From a virus, in IMG/VR virus record IMGVR_UViG_3300020439_000039, positions 1-33,266 of that record: DNA of 33,266 bases. The stretch is one strand, 5' to 3'. Each line of letters opens with the position of its first letter. Positions within the stretch are counted from its first letter, which is position 1. Below the pieces are notes generated by a model. The model had not been told where the DNA came from. It saw nothing but the letters and a program-made list of their open reading frames with translations, and did not search any database. Below, in pieces: positions 22,912-28,966 of the stretch. A program made the position numbers and the translations under genes.

Positions 22912-23187
22912 TTAATTCATTACGGAGTGATTGCGTCCGATCATACATTTTCTATAAATATCTGTGTATTGAGTCTCAGCTCTTGGACTCATTATCCAAA
23001 AACCTATATTGCCAAAGAATGATGTATTTTTTTCTGCAAACTCTTTACAAAGAATTTTATCGTTAGTTATAAATTCTGCATTTGAATTTTCAAATTTAGA
23101 TCTGCCGTTTGAATCTATTAATGGATCGTATGAAGCACATCCATTTAATAAAGTCGCGAATAACCCTACCACCAAAAGTTTTTTCAT
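22912..23187 (-). CDS. Phage-encoded lipoprotein
   Basis: The product has 91 aa with GAAGGG before the ATG. A signal peptide with lipobox LLNG-C puts Cys17 as the lipidated residue (MKKLLVVGLFATLLNGC). The mature part has YDPLIDSNGRS and a C-terminal YRKCMIGRNHSVMN, a pattern I recall from small envelope lipoproteins of marine bacteria ('y..C...RGy.vln'). It lies next to the repressor, suggesting a role in the infected cell's envelope such as superinfection exclusion. Confidence 0.75.
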   Translation of the reverse strand: MKKLLVVGLFATLLNGCASYDPLIDSNGRSKFENSNAEFITNDKILCKEFAEKNTSFFGNIGFWIMSPRAETQYTDIYRKCMIGRNHSVMN

Positions 23188-23214
23188 TTTTTTCCCTTCT
23201 ATACTTTTTGATTC

Positions 23215-23472
23215 TCAAACATCTTGAAAGCTAGAATCTTTTTCTTTTCTTCCAATTTTCTCAACATTTCTTTTACCTTCCTGATCCGATCTGTTGTCTT
23301 GAAGTATTGTTGAGATTGTTTGAGGTTTTTTACCGTATTTAGTTGCATATAACCTCTCTATTGTATTTCCGATTTTGAATATCGGAGTATTTGGGTGGAA
23401 TACCACTCCAAATTTCTTTTTTGCATCTTTGAGTAAATCAAAGTTTTTTGTTCCTAAAATTAATTTACTCAT
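23215..23472 (-). CDS. Hypothetical 85-aa basic protein
   Basis: GAGGAGA lies upstream on the minus strand, and the start overlaps the previous stop by one base. The sequence starts MSKLILGTKNFDLLKDAKKKFG and ends in a charged stretch. It is short and basic and may bind DNA. No family is recognised. Confidence 0.6.
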   Translation of the reverse strand: MSKLILGTKNFDLLKDAKKKFGVVFHPNTPIFKIGNTIERLYATKYGKKPQTISTILQDNRSDQEGKRNVEKIGRKEKDSSFQDV

Positions 23473-23717
23473 TAGATTCTCCTCTCTATGATTGTAAGAT
23501 CTAGTGCATGGACTATAAATTCTCCATAATTTTTAGTCTTAAATTCAAAAAACTCTTCATCTATTTGATCGTCATAGAAATCTTCTTTTAAGTGTTTTGA
23601 ATATAGAGTTAAGGTTTTCGGAGCTTTTATATTATCCGAAAATAACCTTCCATCTATCTCTTTTACTCTTGATAGATTTGCTCCCTTTTTTATTTTATAA
23701 ATGATTTGATTAATCAT
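23472..23717 (-). CDS. Hypothetical 81-aa protein, first gene of the minus operon
   Basis: The start was set at 23717 because AAGGAGG lies just upstream; the longer frame from 23750 includes that site in its coding part. The product contains INQIIYKIKKGANLSRVKEI and later YDDQIDEEFFEFKTKNYG. It is the promoter-proximal gene of the minus-strand operon, so it may be an early protein. No family is recognised. Confidence 0.65.
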   Translation of the reverse strand: MINQIIYKIKKGANLSRVKEIDGRLFSDNIKAPKTLTLYSKHLKEDFYDDQIDEEFFEFKTKNYGEFIVHALDLTIIERRI

Positions 23718-23997
23718 TATTCCTCCTTTTTTTTTGTTATCCATTTTCAAACATTCTCAAATTCAGGTTGAAAAGTCAATATGAAATAACTCAATAAAAT
23801 CAAGGTTTTTAGAGGTATGATTCAAGTAAAATTAGAAAATGTAGTGATTATTTTGATTGATTCGTATATGATCTTGCTATGATTCGTTTTAAAGGATATA
23901 AAGAAAATAAACCCTTAATAGGTTATTTTTTTAGTTATCCTTTAGTTTATATAAACATGACTTGGGTTATTCCCTTAACCCAAGTCGGAAAGGATAA
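23718..23997. promoter_or_regulatory. Divergent control region between the two early operons
   Basis: These 280 bases hold no gene. They contain: (a) a pair TGATTCGT at 23858-23865 and 23880-23887, 22 bp apart, with a related TGATTC at 23818; (b) a candidate promoter with TTGATT at 23853-23858 or 23857-23862 and TATGAT at 23878-23883, spacing 19 or 15; (c) the 9-bp inverted repeat TAAAGGATA / TATCCTTTA (23890-23898, 23936-23944); (d) the 11-bp inverted repeat listed separately. On the minus strand TTGACT lies at 23779-23774. Operator and promoter calls are inference. Confidence 0.6.
23959..23986 (+). promoter_or_regulatory. Perfect 11-bp inverted repeat before the early plus operon
   Basis: GACTTGGGTTA (23959-23969) and TAACCCAAGTC (23976-23986) are exact reverse complements around a six-base loop. 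It ends just before the GGAAAGG ribosome site of the gene at 23998. It could be a repressor operator or an mRNA leader hairpin occluding translation. Confidence 0.75.
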
Positions 23998-24270
23998 ATG
24001 CTTAGTAAAAGGATAAAAAGTCTATACGGAAATCTAATAGCAGTTCAGGGTAGATATGTAGATCTTTGCATTAAATTAAAAGAAGATCTTAAACTAGAAT
24101 ATAAGAAGGATTATATGATAGTTGCTCACACTCAATTAGATAAACCCATAAGAACGATCAATATTCCAGATAAATTTAATGGAAAATTAAATGTTCTATA
24201 TTATTATTACTGGAAACCAGTAGATAAAAATCAGAGTTCATTATGGGAAAATACAGATCTAAAAAAGTAA
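23998..24270 (+). CDS. Hypothetical 90-aa early protein
   Basis: A strong AAAGGA precedes the ATG. The sequence (LSKRIKSLYGNLIAVQGRYV, then KLEYKKDYMIVAHTQLDK and VLYYYYWKPVDK) contains no known domain. It is the first gene of the plus early operon and follows a strong hairpin, so its synthesis may be regulated. Overlaps the next gene by 28 bases. Confidence 0.65.
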   Translation: MLSKRIKSLYGNLIAVQGRYVDLCIKLKEDLKLEYKKDYMIVAHTQLDKPIRTINIPDKFNGKLNVLYYYYWKPVDKNQSSLWENTDLKK

Positions 24271-24512
24271 AAGAATATATGAGATCTGTTGCAGAACTGG
24301 GATGTATTTGTTGTGGAAGGACTCCTGAGCTCCATCATCCACGATTTAATGTAGGATTATCTCAAAGAGGAGATGATATGGATGTAATTCCTTTATGTCC
24401 TGAACATCATAGATACGGAAAAATATCAATACATTTAGGAAAAAAGGAATTTGTAAAAAGATTCGGAACTGAAAAGGAATTAGTAGAAAAGGTAAAAAGG
24501 ATGCTAGAATGA
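24243..24512 (+). CDS. HNH-like nuclease, DUF968/Ref type
   Basis: The product has 89 aa. Zinc and catalytic residues are visible: C21-C24 (CICC), HH31-32, then C52 and HH55-56 (IPLCPEHHRYG) and H64 in SIHLGKKEF. This matches the compact HNH proteins related to Ref recombination enhancement factors ('CC...HH.r...D...iPLC..HHr'). It is likely a nickase or recombination endonuclease. It overlaps neighbours by 28 and 4 bases. Confidence 0.8.
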   Translation: MGKYRSKKVKEYMRSVAELGCICCGRTPELHHPRFNVGLSQRGDDMDVIPLCPEHHRYGKISIHLGKKEFVKRFGTEKELVEKVKRMLE

Positions 24513-25069
24513 GATCTGGATATTTTCTTGCCTTTAGATCTGTTTGGAGACATCCAGCTTTTAAAAATCTAATTGAGTCAGCAATATGGCTATATATTGT
24601 TTCAAATGCAACCCATCAGGATAAAGAACTTAAATTTATGGAAAATCCAGTATTTGTAAAAAGAGGAGAATTGATATTTCCAATAAGAAAAAATGCGAGT
24701 ATTTGGAAAATGCCATATTCTAGTATGAGATTATTCATACAGAGGTTGAAAAGGAAGAAGATGATCACGACAAGATTAGCCACTATAAACCCACATAGAG
24801 ATCATAAATATAAATCTGTAACGGTTATTTCCGTTGTAAATTATGATAAATTTCAACAATATGATCCAAATGAAGCTCGTAAGATGCCCACTAGCGGACA
24901 GTTACTAAGTAATAATACTAATACATATACTAATATTAGTTTAGCAAATGTGGATAAAAGCGAATATAAGATTATAGAAAGCTGGGGCGATGAACAAATA
25001 ATTTTAAAAGATGGAAAAAAATATAGGAAGCATAAATGGAAAAAGATCCCATTAGAATTGATAAAATAA
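24509..25069 (+). CDS. Replication-type winged-helix protein
   Basis: The product has 186 aa. The N-terminal FLAFRSVWRHPAFKNLIESA is followed by a winged-helix pattern, RGELIFPIRKNASIWKMPYS and MRLFIQRLKRKKMITTRLA, then VTVISVVNYDKFQ. This is the pattern of phage replication-initiator N-terminal domains. The C-terminal half is charged and lacks an ATPase. It likely binds the phage origin and recruits host replication; the phage has no polymerase of its own. Confidence 0.7.
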   Translation: MRSGYFLAFRSVWRHPAFKNLIESAIWLYIVSNATHQDKELKFMENPVFVKRGELIFPIRKNASIWKMPYSSMRLFIQRLKRKKMITTRLATINPHRDHKYKSVTVISVVNYDKFQQYDPNEARKMPTSGQLLSNNTNTYTNISLANVDKSEYKIIESWGDEQIILKDGKKYRKHKWKKIPLELIK

Positions 25070-25200
25070 AATGTCCAACTTGTAAAGGGATGGGATTCTA
25101 TCAAGTTGATTATGCTCTTACAAAAGAAGAAACTCACGCAAGATGTGATGATTGTAATGGAAAAGGTACTTTAGATGTTGAAAAGAAAAAAGAGATATAA
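25036..25200 (+). CDS. DnaJ-like zinc-knuckle small protein
   Basis: The product has 54 aa, with GGAAG upstream of the ATG. Two CxxCxGxG-like knuckles are visible (CPTCKGMGF and CDDCNGKGTL), the zinc motif of DnaJ proteins. It overlaps the previous gene by 34 bases and the next by 26. It is too short for a J-domain; its role may be as a zinc adaptor or replication-accessory peptide. Confidence 0.75.
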   Translation: MEKDPIRIDKIKCPTCKGMGFYQVDYALTKEETHARCDDCNGKGTLDVEKKKEI

Positions 25201-25459
25201 ACACGCATTAATAAATAAAAAAAAATATTATTTCTATACTATCCGTTGGAGCGATATTACGGGTGATGCTGGTCATAAAACTAAAGAAGAAATGGAGAAG
25301 CTCCCAATTGCTAAAATGATAACTCAAGCTTATGTATTTAAAAAATCAAAAAAATATTTAATTACATTTAGTTCTTATGATGAAACAGATGAAGTATTCA
25401 GCGATACAAATATATTTCCCATAGGTTGTATAGACAAAATGGAGAAAATTGAGATCTAG
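25175..25459 (+). CDS. Hypothetical 94-aa protein
   Basis: The sequence contains YTIRWSDITGDAGHKTKEEM and later LITFSSYDETDEVFSDTNIFPIGCI, a layout resembling small phage proteins of unknown function with a 'W.DI.GD' start. It overlaps both neighbours. The start codon is within the zinc-knuckle gene. Function unknown. Confidence 0.65.
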   Translation: MLKRKKRYKHALINKKKYYFYTIRWSDITGDAGHKTKEEMEKLPIAKMITQAYVFKKSKKYLITFSSYDETDEVFSDTNIFPIGCIDKMEKIEI

Positions 25460-25559
25460 CTTAATAATAATATTATTGTTGTTTTTAATATCTTGTAGTA
25501 AATATGAGGTAGATCCAACTATGACTATAATCAGAACGATAATTACAAATGGAAATTGA
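25449..25559 (+). CDS. Tiny lipoprotein, TTG start
   Basis: The product has 36 aa. TTG at 25449-25451 is preceded by GGAG, and the frame runs to TGA at 25557-25559. A short basic start is followed by a hydrophobic core and lipobox (SSLIIILLLFLIS-C16), leaving a 21-residue mature peptide. It overlaps both neighbours by 11 bases. This is the second lipoprotein candidate in the genome; it is not close to the lysis genes. Start codon and short length make it tentative. Confidence 0.5.
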   Translation: MRSSLIIILLLFLISCSKYEVDPTMTIIRTIITNGN

Positions 25560-26691
25560 ACAAGCGGATATAAATTCTATAAAACCCTATAAGAATAATC
25601 CAAGAAAATTATCTGATAAAGCAATTACAAAAGTTGCTAATTCAATAAAAGAATTTGGATTTAGACAACCGATTGTAGTAGATAAAGATAGAATTATAGT
25701 AGTAGGACACACAAGATTTAGAGCTTCAAAACAATTAGGGTTAAAACAAGTTCCAATAACAATAGCAAAAAATTTAACTCCATCTCAAATAAATGCTTAT
25801 AGAATTGCTGATAACAGGACCAATGAAGAAGCAGAATGGAACGATGATTTATTAAATGTAGAAATAAAAGAACTACAAACTCAGGACTATGCTTTAGAAG
25901 TATTAGGATTTGATGATAGAGAATTAGATAAGATATTATTTGAAGAAAAAACTGGACTTACTGATGACGATTATATTCCAGATGATCCTGAAAATATTAA
26001 AACAAAAGAAGGAGATATAATCCATCTTGGAGAACATAGATTATTATGTGGAGACTCTACTATTGAAGATAATTACATAAAATTGTTAAATGGAAAAAAA
26101 CCCAATATGGTCTTTACAGATCCACCATACGGATTAGGTTATGAATATAATCTACATGTAGATAGAGCTGGAGATGAATATACAAAATTTTGTGATTCTT
26201 GGTTTAATCTAATACAAAAATACAGCGATTTTATTTTTTTAACAGCTGGATGGAAATATAATAAATTTTGGTTGATGAAGGAGCCTACTGATATTTTCTA
26301 TTGGTTAAGTAGAAACAAACAATCAGGTGGGAAGCTCTCGCATTTTAGAAAAGTAGAACCTATATTTTTATGGGGTAAACCTATTGGCTATCCTAAAAGA
26401 TTATATAATTTAGATTATTTTGATTTTATGGGAGATAGATTAGATAAATTAAGAGAGCATCATACTTGTCCAAAACCAGTTAAATTTATTATGGAAGCTA
26501 TTAGTCTTTTAGATAAAAATAGTATAGTATTGGATGTCTTTTTAGGATCAGGAACTACTATTATTGCTTGTGAAAAAACTGATAAGATCTGCTATGGGAT
26601 AGAAAAAGATCCTAAATATTGTGATGTTATAATTCAAAGGTGGGAAGAATTTACGGGTAAAAAGGCAGAATATCAAAATGGACAAAACTAA
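25549..26691 (+). CDS. ParB-like domain fused to a DNA methyltransferase (N6-adenine/N4-cytosine type)
   Basis: The protein has 380 aa. Residues 1-90 form a ParB-like domain with NPRKLSDKAITKVANSI and VGHTRFRASKQLG. From about 155 there is a methyltransferase with GEHRLLCGDS, DPPY at 191-194 (catalytic) and FLGSG at 331-335 (SAM). Motif IV comes before motif I, as in beta-class amino methyltransferases. It could protect phage DNA from host restriction or regulate transcription. The target sequence is unknown; N6-A versus N4-C cannot be told from DPPY alone. Confidence 0.88.
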   Translation: MEIEQADINSIKPYKNNPRKLSDKAITKVANSIKEFGFRQPIVVDKDRIIVVGHTRFRASKQLGLKQVPITIAKNLTPSQINAYRIADNRTNEEAEWNDDLLNVEIKELQTQDYALEVLGFDDRELDKILFEEKTGLTDDDYIPDDPENIKTKEGDIIHLGEHRLLCGDSTIEDNYIKLLNGKKPNMVFTDPPYGLGYEYNLHVDRAGDEYTKFCDSWFNLIQKYSDFIFLTAGWKYNKFWLMKEPTDIFYWLSRNKQSGGKLSHFRKVEPIFLWGKPIGYPKRLYNLDYFDFMGDRLDKLREHHTCPKPVKFIMEAISLLDKNSIVLDVFLGSGTTIIACEKTDKICYGIEKDPKYCDVIIQRWEEFTGKKAEYQNGQN

Positions 26692-27043
26692 GGCAAAAAC
26701 ACAAAAAAAACAAAATCAATTAGGACGACCTAGATTAAAGATAGATATAAATATTCTTGCTAATCTTGCTCAAATAGGATGTCCCGATTATGAGATTGCT
26801 AAAATTTTAAACATATCTCCAAGAACATTATCAAGGAATTATGCCGAATTTATTGATGAAAATAGAGAGAAGGGAAAAGCATCATTAAGAAAAAAAATGT
26901 GGGATAAAGCATTGAAAAAGGACAATACAATGATGCAGATCTGGCTTTCTAAAAATTATTTAGGATTCAAAGATAAGATAGAAACTACTGATGTCAAAGA
27001 GCCGATTCCTTTAGTAATAGAAGCTGAAGTAGATAATGGCTAA
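26678..27043 (+). CDS. Small terminase subunit (putative)
   Basis: The product has 121 aa. RPRLKIDINILANLAQIGC is followed by a helix-turn-helix (DYEIAKILNISPRTLSRNYAEF) and a helical segment (KGKASLRKKMWDKALKKDNTM), then WLSKNYLGFKDK, the ending common to small terminase subunits. It overlaps the methyltransferase by 14 bases. It binds DNA at packaging start and works with the large subunit encoded 2 kb downstream. Confidence 0.75.
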   Translation: MDKTKAKTQKKQNQLGRPRLKIDINILANLAQIGCPDYEIAKILNISPRTLSRNYAEFIDENREKGKASLRKKMWDKALKKDNTMMQIWLSKNYLGFKDKIETTDVKEPIPLVIEAEVDNG

Positions 27044-27173
27044 AAAAAATCTATTCGGTGTTAACACATATCACAAAAGGACGAGGAAGAAGCGCCCGGG
27101 TCGTCATACAAAAAAACCTAATAAAAATACAAAAGAATTTAAAAGGAAAAGATATAGAGGTCAGGGAAGATGA
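27036..27173 (+). CDS. Small basic phage protein, KKRPGRH type
   Basis: The product has 45 aa. KKRPGRHTKKPNKNTKEFKR and the end RYRGQGR match a small basic protein I recall from many marine phages. It overlaps both neighbours by eight and four bases, so translation is coupled to the terminase gene. Nucleic-acid binding is likely from charge. Function unknown. Confidence 0.75.
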   Translation: MAKKNLFGVNTYHKRTRKKRPGRHTKKPNKNTKEFKRKRYRGQGR

Positions 27174-27370
27174 AAAGATCTAATTTTTATCCTAATGGAG
27201 AGTTTATTCCACATAGACTTCCACAAGATTTTAGAAAAGCAATAGGAGAGTTTAGTTGTGGCAATTGTGGAGTCTTTTCACGAAAGCACGGATTCTGTTT
27301 CCAATTTAGAACAAGAGGAGTACGAGATACTTATGTTTGTAATAAATGGAGACGAAGAACTCTTAAATGA
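27170..27370 (+). CDS. Small four-cysteine protein (zinc or Fe-S)
   Basis: The product has 66 aa. Four cysteines lie in CGNCGVFSRKHGFC and then VCNKW near the end (spacing C-x2-C-x8-C-x13-C). The pattern 'C.NC......gfC..F....v.....C.kW' resembles small proteins of marine phages and also high-potential iron-sulfur proteins. Zinc binding is the simpler reading. The start overlaps the previous stop by four bases. Confidence 0.7.
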   Translation: MKRSNFYPNGEFIPHRLPQDFRKAIGEFSCGNCGVFSRKHGFCFQFRTRGVRDTYVCNKWRRRTLK

Positions 27371-27582
27371 AATATCTTTATATTCTGTTAATTTCAGCGA
27401 ATATTGAAGGATATTACACAATTAAATTAGATAGAGATCACTCCTATTATTGGTGTTCAGATCAAGCAGAAGCATGGATTAAAGAAAATGCAACTCATAC
27501 TTGGGAAGGACAACAAGGTTATTATCTAAATAGATCAGGAAAAAAAGAATTAGTTTTTGGATCTTATTGTGATAATAAATAG
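27367..27582 (+). CDS. Hypothetical 71-aa protein with hydrophobic start
   Basis: The first 12 residues (MKYLYILLISAN) are hydrophobic but too short and uncharged to be a clear signal peptide. The rest (YYTIKLDRDHSYYWCSDQAEAWIKENATH) has many aromatic residues and no known motif. It overlaps the previous gene by four bases. Function unknown. Confidence 0.6.
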   Translation: MKYLYILLISANIEGYYTIKLDRDHSYYWCSDQAEAWIKENATHTWEGQQGYYLNRSGKKELVFGSYCDNK

Positions 27583-27584
27583 AT

Positions 27585-27857
27585 ATGGCTAAATATAGAG
27601 GAAGATCAGTTAAACTCAATAAAGTACAAAGAGGAGATGTAAAAAAATTTAAAGTCTTTGTTCGTAATCGTAGGACCGGTAGAGTTCAGAAAGTAAATTT
27701 TGGAGCGAAGGGAATGTCTATTGGTCGTAATGATCCCAAAAGAAGAAGAAGTTTTTTTGCCCGTTTCCGTCCAATACTTGCAAAAGTTCGTGGTCAAAAA
27801 TCTTTGAGTCCCGCTTTTTGGGCTATGAGAACTTGGCGAAAAGGTTTTAGATTATGA
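27585..27857 (+). CDS. Small basic protein, DUF5754-like, cysteine-less
   Basis: The product has 90 aa. The start MAKYRGRSVKLNKVQRGDV, then KKFKVFVRNRRTGRVQKVNF and SIGRNDPKRRRSFFARF, match the marine-phage family I remember as DUF5754. Members usually continue with a Cys-containing 'RARH.C...YW.C' end. Here the end reads LSPAFWAMRTWRKGF without cysteines. Function unknown; basic charge suggests nucleic acid contact. Confidence 0.65.
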   Translation: MAKYRGRSVKLNKVQRGDVKKFKVFVRNRRTGRVQKVNFGAKGMSIGRNDPKRRRSFFARFRPILAKVRGQKSLSPAFWAMRTWRKGFRL

Positions 27858-28258
27858 AGAAGTTAGAGCTCTCCGATTCTACTGGGATACAGCTCCCAGC
27901 TAGGAATTTAATTACAATCATAGGTGCATGTTTGATTGGTGCTTGGTTTGGATTCGGAGTTATAGAGAGAATAAATGTATTAGAAACTCAAAATAAATTA
28001 AATTCAAAAGATATTGAGATGAATACTGAATTTAGGATTAAATGGCCACTTGGAGAACTAGGATCACTTCCAGCAGACTCAGAACAATTTTTATTGATTG
28101 AAGATCTTGTAAAAGATGTGGAAAAGATCCAAGAACAAATGGAATCAATGATGCACAATAAAGTCAATATACAAAGATTGCAAAAAGATGTAGATAAAAT
28201 TATAGATCAATTAGAAATTGTTAAAGATAAGGTAAGAGCTAATGGAAAAAATTACTGA
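27854..28258 (+). CDS. Membrane-anchored coiled-coil protein
   Basis: The protein has 134 aa. A single hydrophobic segment at about 19-38 (LITIIGACLIGAWFGFGVIE) is followed by a conserved-looking FRIKWPLGELGSLPADSEQF and a C-terminal coiled coil (VEKIQEQMESMM, then VDKIIDQLEIVKDKV). This layout recurs in marine phages in my memory. It may be an envelope-associated or spanin-like protein. Overlaps both neighbours. Confidence 0.7.
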   Translation: MKKLELSDSTGIQLPARNLITIIGACLIGAWFGFGVIERINVLETQNKLNSKDIEMNTEFRIKWPLGELGSLPADSEQFLLIEDLVKDVEKIQEQMESMMHNKVNIQRLQKDVDKIIDQLEIVKDKVRANGKNY

Positions 28259-28460
28259 AATTTGTGTTGCATTAATTATGATGCTTAATGGAGATATTAT
28301 TGAACATACTTATAAAGATAAGATGTCAGATTGCTTGAAGTCAAAGAGATTAGCAGAGCGAGAAGTACGACCTGATAGAGTCCAATTTTCTTGTAAAAAA
28401 GTAAAAGCAGAAACAGAAATCTATATGGGACAAAAAAAAATATTAAAGATTATTAAATGA
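28242..28460 (+). CDS. Hypothetical 72-aa protein, two Cys
   Basis: A short hydrophobic start (ICVALIMMLNGDIIEHTYK) is followed by SDCLKSKRLAEREVRPDRVQ and FSCKKVKAE, a pattern I recall from small conserved marine-phage proteins ('sCLk.kR....R.v.f.C..v.a'). It overlaps the coiled-coil gene by 17 bases. It may be periplasmic or structural; function unknown. Confidence 0.65.
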   Translation: MEKITEICVALIMMLNGDIIEHTYKDKMSDCLKSKRLAEREVRPDRVQFSCKKVKAETEIYMGQKKILKIIK

Positions 28461-28711
28461 TGAATAAATATTCAGATAAGGAACAAGTATTATTAAAATC
28501 ATTATCATCTAAAAAAATAAATCTGAAAAATAAAGGAACGGCAGATCTTGAAGTTCAAATAGAAACTCTTAAAAAAGAAATAGATACTTTAAAAACAATA
28601 ATAGATTTAAAGGATATGGAGATAAGTAAATTAAAAGAAAATGATATGAATGAATTTTTAAATGATTTAGCAAACAACACTCCGAATCAAGATCAATTTG
28701 AGAAAGTATGA
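28457..28711 (+). CDS. Small coiled-coil protein
   Basis: The product has 84 aa. A strong coiled coil at residues 28-60 (LEVQIETLKKEIDTLKTII, then DLKDMEISKLKEN) is followed by a polar tail. It starts with ATGATG, four bases into the previous gene's end. It probably assembles as an oligomer. Function unknown; its position upstream of terminase may indicate a packaging accessory. Confidence 0.6.
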   Translation: MMNKYSDKEQVLLKSLSSKKINLKNKGTADLEVQIETLKKEIDTLKTIIDLKDMEISKLKENDMNEFLNDLANNTPNQDQFEKV

Positions 28712-28714
28712 TAA

Positions 28715-28966
28715 ATGAAATTTGTATTAGTGATTATAATGTGTTCAGGTTATCAGGGATTGTGTATGGACCCGTACAAGTTTCCAGATCAATATGATGA
28801 TGTTTATAGTTGTCTTATAGATGGTTATCAAAAGTCAATAGAAAAAACAGAAGAAATAGGTCGTAAAGAAATTAATAAACATAAGATATTTTTTAAATTT
28901 GATTGTTATGAAAGTAAAGCTTACAAAACCGCAATTCAAGGTTTCAAACTCGCAGAAAAGATTTAG
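28715..28966 (+). CDS. Conserved small protein with hydrophobic start, upstream of terminase
   Basis: The product has 83 aa. It begins MKFVLVIIMCSGYQGLCMDP, then DDVYSCLIDGYQKSIE and KHKIFFKFDCYES, a layout I recall from small conserved marine-phage proteins with three or four Cys. It overlaps the terminase start by 59 bases. Likely exported or membrane-associated. Function unknown. Confidence 0.65.
   Translation: MKFVLVIIMCSGYQGLCMDPYKFPDQYDDVYSCLIDGYQKSIEKTEEIGRKEINKHKIFFKFDCYESKAYKTAIQGFKLAEKI

Noticed and set aside
23718-23997. Phage attachment site or integration module in the control region
   Set aside because: No integrase was found anywhere, and no tRNA-like or core-site duplication was seen.
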